DNA of 41,687 bases from a virus. The DNA lies in IMG/VR virus record IMGVR_UViG_3300035034_001177, positions 1 to 41,687 of that record. One strand, 5' to 3'. Shown here one piece after another: positions 27,097 through 35,863 of the stretch. The notes under the pieces were generated by a model. The model did not search any database and was not told where the DNA came from. It saw nothing but the letters and a program-made list of their open reading frames with translations. Both the position numbers and the translations under genes were made by a program. Numbering within the stretch: the stretch's first letter is position 1; each line of letters starts with the position of its first letter.

Positions 27097-29493
27097 ATGG
27101 TACGAATTAAGGGCGTAAAAGTAATCAAGGATTCCCAAAAGTCCAGGGAATACGTTGATGACCCTTCTGAGGCTCCCGAGTGGGCGGACGTCCAACAAGG
27201 AGAACAAGGAGGGTACTTTTATGATACTTCTTCAGAGGATGAAGAAAATGGAGGGAATCAAGAAGAAACGGAATTGAATACAGAGGTTGAACTTGGAGAC
27301 CTCGAAGAAGGAGATGCTATTACCATAGAGGATGGAGGAGAAACCTTCAATGGCGCAGTAACAGAATCTTCAATCGCCGCTGTAAAGGTGGAACTCGAAA
27401 ATGGAGAAGAATTGTCCTTCGACCCTCTAAGCATCTCTAATCCGTTAGATGAGTATGATTCCTTTGGCAGAGTTGAAAGTGTATCTGGCGAAGAAGAAAC
27501 GGAACCAGAGCGTGATGCAGAAGAAATCATGCAAGAGAGAATGGAGGAACTGCCTGTCGTTCCAGACCCTCCATCGGATGACGACCCAGCTCAAGGAGTA
27601 GAATTAGATTCCGAGGACTTTAACGGAGGAGAGTCAGGAAACGTATCTTCGGAGGATGTTGAAAGCGCAGCTGCCTCGTTTGCAGATGGAGAGGTTATGG
27701 GAATCAACGTCGAAATGAGGGAAATGGAGGGAGACGAATACGGTCCCTTCGATGATGAAACAGACATTGGTTGGTACGATGGAGAAAATTCCAAGTTCCC
27801 TCACACAGACGTTATGATTAATACTGAAGACTTCTCAAATCTTCAACACCAAATCCATCAACAGTTCTGGGATACATCCAGAGCAAGTCACTTTGGTTCT
27901 GCCCGAGTAGATGATGTGAAGGATTACGCTGAAACGATGGAAGAAGAAGAGGGAGAATTCCCCGTACCCTTCCTTATTGTTAATGAGGAGGGAGGAGTTA
28001 CAGATAATCAAGAGGGGAGACATCGTGCTCTGGCTGCGATGGAGGCCGGATATGATGAAATCCCAGTCCGGATTCTTGTCGAGCCAGGTAAGGTCGGAAA
28101 GGGACGAATCTATGTAGATGATGCTTCAGAGGCTCCTGATGACGTTAATGTCGAGGAAGGAGAGCGTGGAGGTCTCTACTATGAAGCCCATAATGGACAA
28201 GAGGGAGGTTACAGATACGGCCAATATAGCAACGCTATCAAAGGAGACAGAGTTCGTTTTGTAAATCAAGACGGCGAAGTCCAGGAGGGAGAATACGTAG
28301 ACCAAGATGGAGGGATGGAAGGAGTACACGCTATCATAGAGGACGATGATGGAAATACTCACTATGCGAGCTTCGACCATTTGGAAATCGTAGACCCTGT
28401 GATGCCAGAAGAGGGAGAGGAGGTCCCTTGGATGGAGCTTCGCAAAGGAGACAAGGTGTCTTATCTTGCCTCGTGGGGAGAGGAAATTCCTGCTACAGTA
28501 ATCACAATAGATACAGAAGGTACTATTCATGCGAGAGAAGAAAAGAACGGGAACAAGATGGAAATTCCCCCAGGTTCCAGATTCCTACGTTCTGAAGAAT
28601 CTGATGATAGAACCGTCGAGGAATATGCGATGGGTCTATCTGTAGAGGATGCCAGCGCAGACTTCGAGTCTAAGGCTGTTCAATACATTTCTGACCGGGT
28701 TGCAGGGAATGCCAAAGAAGAATCTACAGCCCGCGATGTCATAGACCATGTAACGACGGTTCGAGACGATTCGGATAAAAACGCGTTCAGTCCCCTTACT
28801 AAGGGAATTCAATTCAAAGAAGACTGTAAAGATTCTACTATAGCTCACGAATATGCTCACGCGTTAGCAGATTCATATGGATATGACACAGCCAATGGAA
28901 CAGACAACCCTATCAATCTCTTCGCTATGTTTGGAGTAGAGAATCAGTTGCCTCTACAATTTGGCGAGGGGTTCAAGGACAACGTCTCTGCTGTATTGAA
29001 GCACCTCGACGAGAAACGAGAAGACTTCGATATGGATGAAGGTATACAGGAGAGCATCGAAGAAAACTTCTCCAATGATAATACAATCGAACGGGACGAC
29101 TTCAAACTCCAACAACAGGATGAAGATGCAGACGTCCCCGAGGAGATAGAAACACTCATGGAGGAGGTGAATAATTCCTGGGACTTCATTATGGATTTCG
29201 TAGAGGATGATGATTTACAGAGAGCGGAGTTACGCACCCCGATGCGTCCATATGTCGCCACAAACTGTCACGAAATGATAGCAGGGACGCAGCAGATTCT
29301 CCAATCTTCTGATGGAAACGAGGCGCATGCGAGAACGTTGTATGAGTTCCATCCAGACTTGCTCAACGCGTATCTTGATGTATACGACCCGTCCGACGAG
29401 GCAAAGCAAGCCATAAATGATTTCCATAACAATATGGGGTTAGACACCTTTGATAGTACTCCGTTCCCCGACCTTGAAGAGGATGAACAATGA
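27097..29493 (+). CDS. ParB-like and zincin metalloprotease protein with two RIYVD modules
   Basis: The 798-residue protein has, in order, a module (17-42), an acidic beta-rich region, a ParB/sulfiredoxin-like domain (about 235-333) with GRHR at 307-310 and an AGYDEIPVRIL strand, a second module (337-362), two small beta-barrel-like stretches (about 375-505), and a C-terminal zincin domain. The zincin has a complete HEYAH motif (584-588) and a candidate third ligand, Glu726 in CHEMIAG. This copy appears catalytically competent, unlike the one in the 961-residue protein. ParB-like and zincin domains are both known as cargo of MuF-linked phage proteins. A TATA-like element lies in the 34-nt gap upstream. 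Confidence 0.82.
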   Translation: MVRIKGVKVIKDSQKSREYVDDPSEAPEWADVQQGEQGGYFYDTSSEDEENGGNQEETELNTEVELGDLEEGDAITIEDGGETFNGAVTESSIAAVKVELENGEELSFDPLSISNPLDEYDSFGRVESVSGEEETEPERDAEEIMQERMEELPVVPDPPSDDDPAQGVELDSEDFNGGESGNVSSEDVESAAASFADGEVMGINVEMREMEGDEYGPFDDETDIGWYDGENSKFPHTDVMINTEDFSNLQHQIHQQFWDTSRASHFGSARVDDVKDYAETMEEEEGEFPVPFLIVNEEGGVTDNQEGRHRALAAMEAGYDEIPVRILVEPGKVGKGRIYVDDASEAPDDVNVEEGERGGLYYEAHNGQEGGYRYGQYSNAIKGDRVRFVNQDGEVQEGEYVDQDGGMEGVHAIIEDDDGNTHYASFDHLEIVDPVMPEEGEEVPWMELRKGDKVSYLASWGEEIPATVITIDTEGTIHAREEKNGNKMEIPPGSRFLRSEESDDRTVEEYAMGLSVEDASADFESKAVQYISDRVAGNAKEESTARDVIDHVTTVRDDSDKNAFSPLTKGIQFKEDCKDSTIAHEYAHALADSYGYDTANGTDNPINLFAMFGVENQLPLQFGEGFKDNVSAVLKHLDEKREDFDMDEGIQESIEENFSNDNTIERDDFKLQQQDEDADVPEEIETLMEEVNNSWDFIMDFVEDDDLQRAELRTPMRPYVATNCHEMIAGTQQILQSSDGNEAHARTLYEFHPDLLNAYLDVYDPSDEAKQAINDFHNNMGLDTFDSTPFPDLEEDEQ
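27145..27222 (+). repeat. RIYVD module copy 8
   Basis: Encodes REYVDDPSEAPEWADV then GEQGGYFY, near the N terminus of the protein. Confidence 0.82.
28105..28182 (+). repeat. RIYVD module copy 9
   Basis: Encodes RIYVDDASEAPDDVNV then GERGGLYY, directly after the ParB-like domain. Confidence 0.83.
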
Positions 29494-30722
29494 AACCAAG
29501 CATAATTGAAGACGGCAAGGGAGTTGGCTGGTTCGATACTGAAACCGGAAAGTATGAGTATCGAGGAGAGTATAATTCTGTAGAGACCATCTTAAGAAGG
29601 GCAAAGGGCTTTACTGAGCAAGTGAATCCCGAGACAGAGATAGCGCCCTATGACCCAGAGGACCCTCACAATGAGGAGTGGAAGGACGCCTCTGATGAGT
29701 CTATTACGAAGCAACTAAGACAGCTCTTATCCCTCTATGATGATGTAGAGGTCAAGACAGAAAAGCAGAAATCCATCCAATTCTTCGACGGTACAGACAA
29801 CGTATGGAAAAGAAGAATTTACGTTGATAGTCCCAGCGATGCTCCTGAGTGGGCTGATGTTCAACAGGGAAAAAGGGGGGGGTGGTTTTATGAGACTCAA
29901 GGAGAGGCTGGAGGAGGTCAAGAGGGAGATGCAGAATCTTTCCCACAGCGTCTCAATACAAACTATGCGGTCAGTAGTGAACCCTTAACAGATACCGACG
30001 ATAACCAGAAGGGACGCTATGCTTCTACGATGGAAGAACATACTCTGGAAAACGGGGATACAATCTATACTAAGGCAGGAGAGCCTGACCATATGATTAG
30101 CGAAGCTATGTCCGACACGGTACTTGATTCCATGGGGGTTAATGCTCCAATGACTGCCTATAATCAGGAGACCGGAGAGGTTCATAAAGAAGGAATAGAT
30201 GGACATACCATAGGTCAGATTACGGGATCTGCCTACAAATTCAACTTTATGATAGACGACGAAGTCTATGATATGATGGATGAAGGGGTTTTTGATGAGG
30301 ATTCCTACTATGAGGCAGTCGCGGGTATGATTATCACAGGCAACGATGACCTGAATTCTGGTAATTTGATCGCAGACGATGGTGGGCATTTCTGGGTCAT
30401 CGACAATGATAACCTCGGAGAGAGAAACATGTCCCACGACCCACAAGAGGCAGCGCACATAGCAGAGAGCGCTATGTCATACGGGAAAGCGATGGATATG
30501 GATGTCAACAAAGACGAGTTACGACAAAAAGTTAATGATGTAGCAGGGCGTATATGGAATGAAGAGGAAGGCGCCGTGACAGAGGAATTCAATAGCGCAT
30601 TAGAGAACGCAGCGAATCACAGTGTCGAGGATGACCCAAGGAATTCAACAGACGCTATCAAAGAAAACCTTACAATGAACGTGGAAGCAGCTGTAAATGA
30701 CGAACTCGAGTGGTCCTCATAG
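29490..30722 (+). CDS. second kinase-like protein with one RIYVD module
   Basis: The 410-residue protein has an N-terminal acidic domain (1-100), a module (109-134), and a kinase-like domain (about 150-340). Visible elements are a TIYTKAG strand with a possible nucleotide-binding Lys, a helix with Glu (SEAMSD), TGNDDLNSGNL (Asp286, Asn292) and WVIDND (Asp305). It is related in motif order, not closely in sequence, to the kinase-like domains at 25405 and in the portal fusion. The ATG overlaps the preceding stop (ATGA), and it is followed 8 nt later by the MuF-type gene. Confidence 0.8.
   Translation: MKPSIIEDGKGVGWFDTETGKYEYRGEYNSVETILRRAKGFTEQVNPETEIAPYDPEDPHNEEWKDASDESITKQLRQLLSLYDDVEVKTEKQKSIQFFDGTDNVWKRRIYVDSPSDAPEWADVQQGKRGGWFYETQGEAGGGQEGDAESFPQRLNTNYAVSSEPLTDTDDNQKGRYASTMEEHTLENGDTIYTKAGEPDHMISEAMSDTVLDSMGVNAPMTAYNQETGEVHKEGIDGHTIGQITGSAYKFNFMIDDEVYDMMDEGVFDEDSYYEAVAGMIITGNDDLNSGNLIADDGGHFWVIDNDNLGERNMSHDPQEAAHIAESAMSYGKAMDMDVNKDELRQKVNDVAGRIWNEEEGAVTEEFNSALENAANHSVEDDPRNSTDAIKENLTMNVEAAVNDELEWSS
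29814..29891 (+). repeat. RIYVD module copy 10
   Basis: Encodes RIYVDSPSDAPEWADV then GKRGGWFY. It includes a run of eight consecutive G at 29875-29882 inside the GG codons. Confidence 0.85.
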
Positions 30723-30730
30723 GTGATACA

Positions 30731-31663
30731 ATGGCAGTAAAATTCTTCATGCACTACGACGGAGAAAAGCACCCCCTCGGTACTCTTAGAGAGGGAGAGA
30801 TAGTAGAATCTGACGAAGAAGGGTTTAAAGACTGGGTCGAGAACGAAAAAGACCTGGATACAACCCCGGACTTTACAGACGACGATGCTCTGATAAATAC
30901 CTACTATGGTCCCTCCATCGTTGCTGAATACGTCGAATTGGAGGAAGGAGAGGATGAAGTCAAGGACCTTTCTAAGTCTGCTCAAGTTGCTCGTAGGTCT
31001 ATGGGCAGAGGAGACACCACATATGAGGAAATCAACGACGTCATCAAAGATGCCTATGATAATACCGTGTGGTGGGCACATGATGAGGACGACCCAGACC
31101 TTTCTAAGTCTCCGAGTATGTGGTCTAAGGACGTCCCAGATGAAGCCAAGCAGTGGGTAGAGGCTGCTCTGGATAGCAATGCAATCCACGGGGATTACAA
31201 AGACCTCCCTTGGCTCGCTCCCCTGAACATAGAGCGTATCTTCCGTCGAAGACTAAGAGGAGATGCGGGTTTCAGGGTAGAGGATGTCGTTGATGACCTC
31301 CAAGATACATTCCCACATATAGACGAGCAGCGCGCTCTCAACATCGCAAGGACGGAAACCGGCGCTGTTCTTGATACTGCGAGAGAATTAGCACACGAAG
31401 CAGAAACGCAGGAGAAACAACAAGAAGAAGGCGAGAATTACGAACCCCCGCTTTACAACTGGGTTGGACCAAACGACAATTCAACCACAGAAATCTGTAG
31501 CGAGGTTGGGAAAATCACAAAAGAAAGAGGAGGGGTTACGTTAGAACAACTAAAGAGCCTTCTAAGAGAACACGCGAGAGACAGTCCAAGTGGTACTCCA
31601 AACCGTGTAGATGATTGGAGCCCTCACTACCAATGCAGAAGAACGTACGAACGAGTTAATTAG
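30731..31663 (+). CDS. phage head morphogenesis protein (Mu gpF / SPP1 gp7-like)
   Basis: The 310-residue protein ends in the MuF-type domain: a helix with ARTETGAVLDTAREL near 207-221, the strand YNWVGPNDNSTTE with Cys262, and a closing SPHYQCRRTYERV. This minor head protein is bound to the portal and carried in the virion in phages of this type. The ATG at 30731 follows an AGGTGA ribosome-binding site. It ends the block of module-bearing proteins, which fits the idea that those proteins are head cargo. Its last 8 nt overlap the end of the minus-strand gene. Confidence 0.88.
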   Translation: MAVKFFMHYDGEKHPLGTLREGEIVESDEEGFKDWVENEKDLDTTPDFTDDDALINTYYGPSIVAEYVELEEGEDEVKDLSKSAQVARRSMGRGDTTYEEINDVIKDAYDNTVWWAHDEDDPDLSKSPSMWSKDVPDEAKQWVEAALDSNAIHGDYKDLPWLAPLNIERIFRRRLRGDAGFRVEDVVDDLQDTFPHIDEQRALNIARTETGAVLDTARELAHEAETQEKQQEEGENYEPPLYNWVGPNDNSTTEICSEVGKITKERGGVTLEQLKSLLREHARDSPSGTPNRVDDWSPHYQCRRTYERVN

Positions 31664-32078
31664 ATTCTTCGGACTCTTCGGAGTCGTCGCTTTCTCCGAG
31701 GTCTCCAGCGATGTATTCATCAACCGCTTCTTGATACCCTTCTTGAGCGTAATGAATCGCTCCGTTGTTACTCATATCCTGCTCAATAATATCTTCGAGG
31801 TGATGTGTAAGCATCTCTCGCTCCATACGTTCAAACTCTCCTTCCTCGGTTAGAGTTTCCAACGCCTCGCGGGCGCGATTGAATAATTCTTGGTCGGCCT
31901 TGTTGTGATTCATTGCATCGGCGACCTTGTCACCTACGGCCCGGACTCTATCTTCGATGCTTTCATCTCCCTCGACTATATCCTTGAAGGGGTCATCAGC
32001 TTTGAAGATTCCATTGACTGTTCGCTGGATGTAATCCATACTACCATGTAACCAGTCTACGATATAATTGTTTCCCAT
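31656..32078 (-). CDS. lone minus-strand helical protein
   Basis: This 140-residue, very acidic, helical protein is the only convincing gene on the opposite strand. A TATA-like TTTATATA on the minus strand lies about 20-28 nt upstream of its ATG, giving a leaderless mRNA. It runs convergently into the MuF gene with an 8-nt overlap. No family is recognised. It may be a regulator or a later insertion (moron) in the structural operon. Confidence 0.75.
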   Translation of the reverse strand: MGNNYIVDWLHGSMDYIQRTVNGIFKADDPFKDIVEGDESIEDRVRAVGDKVADAMNHNKADQELFNRAREALETLTEEGEFERMEREMLTHHLEDIIEQDMSNNGAIHYAQEGYQEAVDEYIAGDLGESDDSEESEESN

Positions 32079-32186
32079 GTACTTACTACCTGCTATATAA
32101 AGGGTAAGATAGATTTAAATATCTTCATCAGACTTTTGTCCAAACCTTTATATTACTCCCTTTGGAAAATATAGACAGAAACCATA
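32079..32186. promoter_or_regulatory. divergent promoter region
   Basis: This 108-nt gap has a minus-strand TATA-like box (complement of about 32091-32099) for the minus-strand gene. A plus-strand box CCTTTATATTACT (32142-32154) lies about 33-45 nt before the ATG at 32187. A further AT-rich element is at 32113-32122. Confidence 0.55.
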
Positions 32187-32351
32187 ATGGAATGCAACAG
32201 TTGCGACAGTTCCATTGCCCTCAGTAAAAATATGAAGTCCGACCGTGGGCTCACTACTGAGAAGAGCGTCACTCGGTGTCCTAATTGTGGCGCAGAGATT
32301 GAACTGTCAAAGAACGATTCCTCCGGGAACCTACTTGAGAAAGGCTTGTAG
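32187..32351 (+). CDS. 54-residue zinc-ribbon protein
   Basis: A small plus-strand frame with CNSC near residue 3 and CPNCG near residue 31, a standard four-Cys zinc ribbon, begins about 33 nt after a TATA box. It ends 2 nt before the prohead protease gene, so it is the first gene of that operon. Function is unknown. Confidence 0.65.
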   Translation: MECNSCDSSIALSKNMKSDRGLTTEKSVTRCPNCGAEIELSKNDSSGNLLEKGL

Positions 32352-32353
32352 AA

Positions 32354-34471
32354 ATGCCGGAATCAGTAGAACAGTGCGTGCGGTCGGTAATAGACGAGGA
32401 GAGTGTAAGCGAAAGCTCTGCCTACGCCATATGCTGGTCGCGCTATAACGCCGGAGAACTAAAAGAAGACGAAGACTTTGAGTTTGGTCCTGTTTCAGAA
32501 GAGGACGACGATGAGGAGTCTGAGGACGATTGGTCAGAAACGGAGAAATCCAGACATCAACTACGACATATCGCGGGCGGCCTCCATGATTCCTATGATG
32601 GATTGGATAAACAATCCTCTTGGTCAATCGGATTTGCGACTCTCGCAGCTCAGAAGGCTGGAATGGAGGATCCACTTGGTGTCAAATCTGTTGCGTACAA
32701 AACGGTCACTGGGAATTGGCCCAGTATCCACCCAGCCGAAACCACCAAGGATGGACGCGACCATTTATGGGAAACATATAAATATGTCGTAGAAAAAATA
32801 CTTGGAGGAGGAGAGGTCGCGAAGACGCTGTCCAAATCCAACACAATGGAAAAGGTAAATTTCACCGCAGATTTCGCGGGCACACAAACGGTGTTCAAGG
32901 CAGATGATGATTTCGTCATCTGGGGACCCGCGTCTGTGGAGATTGTAGATAAGGAAGGAGATAGAATTCACGCTGACGCGTTGAAGGAAGCTCTTCCGCA
33001 ACTCCTCAAACGCGGTCGTCTCTCTCTTGAACATTCTGACCAGCTTGTAGGAGAAATCATTGAGTCCTACGAACTCGAAAATTCCGTAGAGCTTGAAATC
33101 GACGGAGAAACATCCACGCGAAAAGAATTCCCAACTGACGTTATCGAGTTAGATGGGAAGAATCCCGCGTTGTATGTTGCAGGTCGTATTTATGACGACA
33201 CCCGTCAAGCCAAGCGTGTACGTGAATCCATCGAGGACGGAGAACTCAATTCCTATTCGATTTCTGGAGAAGCACTAGTCAGCCGAAGTAAGATTGAGAA
33301 CGGAGAGCCTGTCAATGACATCGTTGAAATTGACCTCTCCGCTGTGACCGTGTGCGAAGAAGGCATGAATCAAGGTGCCAAGTTCGCTACGGTTGCCAAG
33401 GATGATTCTGAAGAGGCTGAACCAAACGTTCTGACGATTAAGTCCGAGTCTGGACAAGTGGCGGTAGCCAAGAGCGATGACGCCGAAAACGTAGACACCT
33501 CGGCAGAGCACCCCGGTGACCGCACCCTCACTATCCAAAGGTCCGAACAAAACATGTCCGAAGAGACAGAAAAGAGCGAGGATAATTCTCAAGAGATTAC
33601 CCTTAGCGAGCTTAAGACTGAATTCCAGTCTGTCGTTAAGGATGCTCTCACAGAGGAAGACTTCGCCAAAGAAGACGACATTCTCGGGAAGGAGGAAGTC
33701 GAAAACATCGTTGAAGAGCTGGTCCAGGAGAAGATGGACGAGTTCGAGACGGCGTCTGAAGAGGACGTCGAGAAGGAGGACAGCGAGTCCGAAGACGATG
33801 TCGAGAAGGCAGACCCCCTAACTGAGGATGAAGTTCGTAGTATCGCACAGGAAGTATCCAAAGACGCAGCCGTTGAGGCTGCAGAAGAAGTCCTCGAACG
33901 TCAGGCAGAGGAAGAAGAAGAAGAGGAGGACGAGGAGAAGGCCAACGAGTCCGAGGATTCCTACGAAGAGGAAGAAGAAGACGAGAAGCAGAGCGGCATG
34001 AGCGAGGACGACCTCGCGGCTGCTCTCGCTGATATGGCAGGCGTCGACGCGGATGACGCTCAGGATGCCATTGACGCCCTCCAGTCCAAGGAGAACGGAG
34101 AAGAAGAGGACGAAGAGGAAGAGGAAGACGAGAAGGCTAACGAGGAAGAAGAAGAAGAAGAAGAGGATGCCGAGGCTGACAAGGGCGGCTCCCAGTACAC
34201 TGTTCAGGAACTGAAGGAGAAGCTCCCTGAGGACGTTTTCGACGCCGTACGCGGTTATGTCGGCGAAGAGAAGTCCGAGACGGAGAAGGCTGACGGAACG
34301 CATCCCGATTTCGATTTCGACCTCGACGACGCAGTAGAGAAAGCAATTGACAGCAAGCTCGGTACGGCCGGGACGCCCTCCACACCGTCCGGTTCGACCG
34401 AAAAGTCATATGATGATGAGGACGGGGAGCAGGTTGGTAATCCCGCCCTTGCCATCTGGAGTGATAAGTAA
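32354..34471 (+). CDS. prohead protease/scaffold fusion (XkdF-like)
   Basis: The 705-residue protein has three parts. The first 35 residues resemble a short Cys-containing helical motif found at the start of some phage proteins (C..SV, then SAYAICW). An XkdF-like serine protease domain (about 165-345) has LEHSD with His227 and NSYSISGEA with Ser302/Ser304 as candidate catalytic residues. A very long, highly acidic, helical C-terminal half (about 360-700, mostly Glu/Asp runs) fits an internal scaffold that is degraded during maturation. Its ATG is next to the preceding micro-gene and its stop abuts the capsid gene. Protease and scaffold in one chain are common in HK97-like systems. Confidence 0.87.
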   Translation: MPESVEQCVRSVIDEESVSESSAYAICWSRYNAGELKEDEDFEFGPVSEEDDDEESEDDWSETEKSRHQLRHIAGGLHDSYDGLDKQSSWSIGFATLAAQKAGMEDPLGVKSVAYKTVTGNWPSIHPAETTKDGRDHLWETYKYVVEKILGGGEVAKTLSKSNTMEKVNFTADFAGTQTVFKADDDFVIWGPASVEIVDKEGDRIHADALKEALPQLLKRGRLSLEHSDQLVGEIIESYELENSVELEIDGETSTRKEFPTDVIELDGKNPALYVAGRIYDDTRQAKRVRESIEDGELNSYSISGEALVSRSKIENGEPVNDIVEIDLSAVTVCEEGMNQGAKFATVAKDDSEEAEPNVLTIKSESGQVAVAKSDDAENVDTSAEHPGDRTLTIQRSEQNMSEETEKSEDNSQEITLSELKTEFQSVVKDALTEEDFAKEDDILGKEEVENIVEELVQEKMDEFETASEEDVEKEDSESEDDVEKADPLTEDEVRSIAQEVSKDAAVEAAEEVLERQAEEEEEEEDEEKANESEDSYEEEEEDEKQSGMSEDDLAAALADMAGVDADDAQDAIDALQSKENGEEEDEEEEEDEKANEEEEEEEEDAEADKGGSQYTVQELKEKLPEDVFDAVRGYVGEEKSETEKADGTHPDFDFDLDDAVEKAIDSKLGTAGTPSTPSGSTEKSYDDEDGEQVGNPALAIWSDK

Positions 34472-35842
34472 ATGAGTCTAGATTCCAACGAGCAGTATCA
34501 GCTCGCGAAGGCACAGATTACGCAGACAACCAAGCTCATGAAGAGCAAGCCAGCGCGCAACTACATGGCTAAGAAGCAGATGGAGCGCGCTGGTGTCGGT
34601 AACGGTTATTACCGAACGCAGGCCCGCGGCCCGTCCGGAGAGGATCCGGGCCAGGTCAAGAAGGCTGACGGTTACATCCGTACCATCCACGACATGATTG
34701 ATTATTACTACGGCTTCGTGCCGGAGTACACCCAGAAGGAAGCGGGTGGCGGCGGTGCTATGTCCAAGCAGGACAACGCCCTCATGTCTGGTGACGATGG
34801 CTACCGGAACGTCGTGTACGGTAGCGAGGTTTTCAGCCTGCTCAACAGCGAGGCCAACGTGTTCTCTCTCCTGGAGAGCCGAGCGTGGGTCAAGTCTGGT
34901 GAGCGTATCGTAACCGAGCGAGCGGCTGGCGGTAACCACACTCTCGGTAGCGGTGGCCTGGACGAGAACGCGGCTCTTCCGGACACTGACCACCCAGACA
35001 TCTCGGAGTTCGAGCAGGACCCGAAGACAATCGCTCACAACTTCGACGTCAGTCAGGAGAAGGCTCTCCTCGCAGAGACGGAAGATGACGACATCGAAGA
35101 CCCGTTCGATTGGCTGCGACGCTGGTACGGTACCGGCACGGAGCACCAGACGGGACAGGGTGAGCACCCGAAGCACATCAACGTTCAGATGGTCACGGAC
35201 GCGGACACCCCCGCAGGGAACAACATGGAGTCGGTCGACCGTGTTCTCTCTAACGGAGCAGAGTCCGACATCCTGAGTGACCCGAGCGACAACGACGTCT
35301 ACGGCTTCGACCGTTCCAACAACGAGTTCGAGTCCAACGTCATCGAGAACGGTGGTAACAACCAGACGTTCGTTCTCGACACTCTCGACGACATGGTTCG
35401 AGAGATTAAGGAGAACTCCGGGAAGCGTCCCGTCTCCGACGATAACTACTTCTTCCTTACTGGACACGATACGTACCAGCGTATCGAGGACGAGGTCGGT
35501 GGGAAGGAGCGTCTGGAGCCTGTTCGGACTGCGGTTGGTCTGAACGGTGTCCAGTCTAACCCTGGTGGAGACGTGGGCCTCACGGTTCAGTCCTACAAGG
35601 GCATCCCAATCTTCGAGAGTATCGACGTTCCGTCTGACGGCATCAGTCGCGTCTACCTCATCGACAGCTCCACGCTGTTCACGAAGATTCTCCTTCCGAC
35701 TCAGTTCTACAGCACTGGTACGGAAGTTGACGAGAACCCGTTCGGTATCAACCGGCTCGGGAACGAGGGTATGTACGTCACAATCGGCGAGCTGACGTGC
35801 ACCAACCCTGCTGCACACGCCAAGGCGCGCGACCTGCAGTAA
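34472..35842 (+). CDS. major capsid protein (HK97 fold)
   Basis: The 456-residue protein starts at the base following the protease stop. It has the expected features of an HK97-fold capsid protein: an N-terminal helical region (about 1-90), a central E-loop/P-domain region, and a C-terminal part with SYKGIPIFES near 377 and FGINRLGNEGMYVT near 424, as in archaeal tailed-virus capsids. Codon choice is strongly GC-biased and uniform compared with its neighbours, as expected for the most abundant virion protein. The long open frame on the opposite strand is a by-product of that bias. Confidence 0.92.
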   Translation: MSLDSNEQYQLAKAQITQTTKLMKSKPARNYMAKKQMERAGVGNGYYRTQARGPSGEDPGQVKKADGYIRTIHDMIDYYYGFVPEYTQKEAGGGGAMSKQDNALMSGDDGYRNVVYGSEVFSLLNSEANVFSLLESRAWVKSGERIVTERAAGGNHTLGSGGLDENAALPDTDHPDISEFEQDPKTIAHNFDVSQEKALLAETEDDDIEDPFDWLRRWYGTGTEHQTGQGEHPKHINVQMVTDADTPAGNNMESVDRVLSNGAESDILSDPSDNDVYGFDRSNNEFESNVIENGGNNQTFVLDTLDDMVREIKENSGKRPVSDDNYFFLTGHDTYQRIEDEVGGKERLEPVRTAVGLNGVQSNPGGDVGLTVQSYKGIPIFESIDVPSDGISRVYLIDSSTLFTKILLPTQFYSTGTEVDENPFGINRLGNEGMYVTIGELTCTNPAAHAKARDLQ

Positions 35843-35863
35843 ACATAAACCCCTCCCTCAACC

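Noticed and set aside
34478-35818. 446-codon open frame on the minus strand opposite the capsid gene
   Set aside because: It is an artefact of the strong codon bias of the capsid gene; there is no ribosome-binding site or promoter and the protein has no sensible composition.
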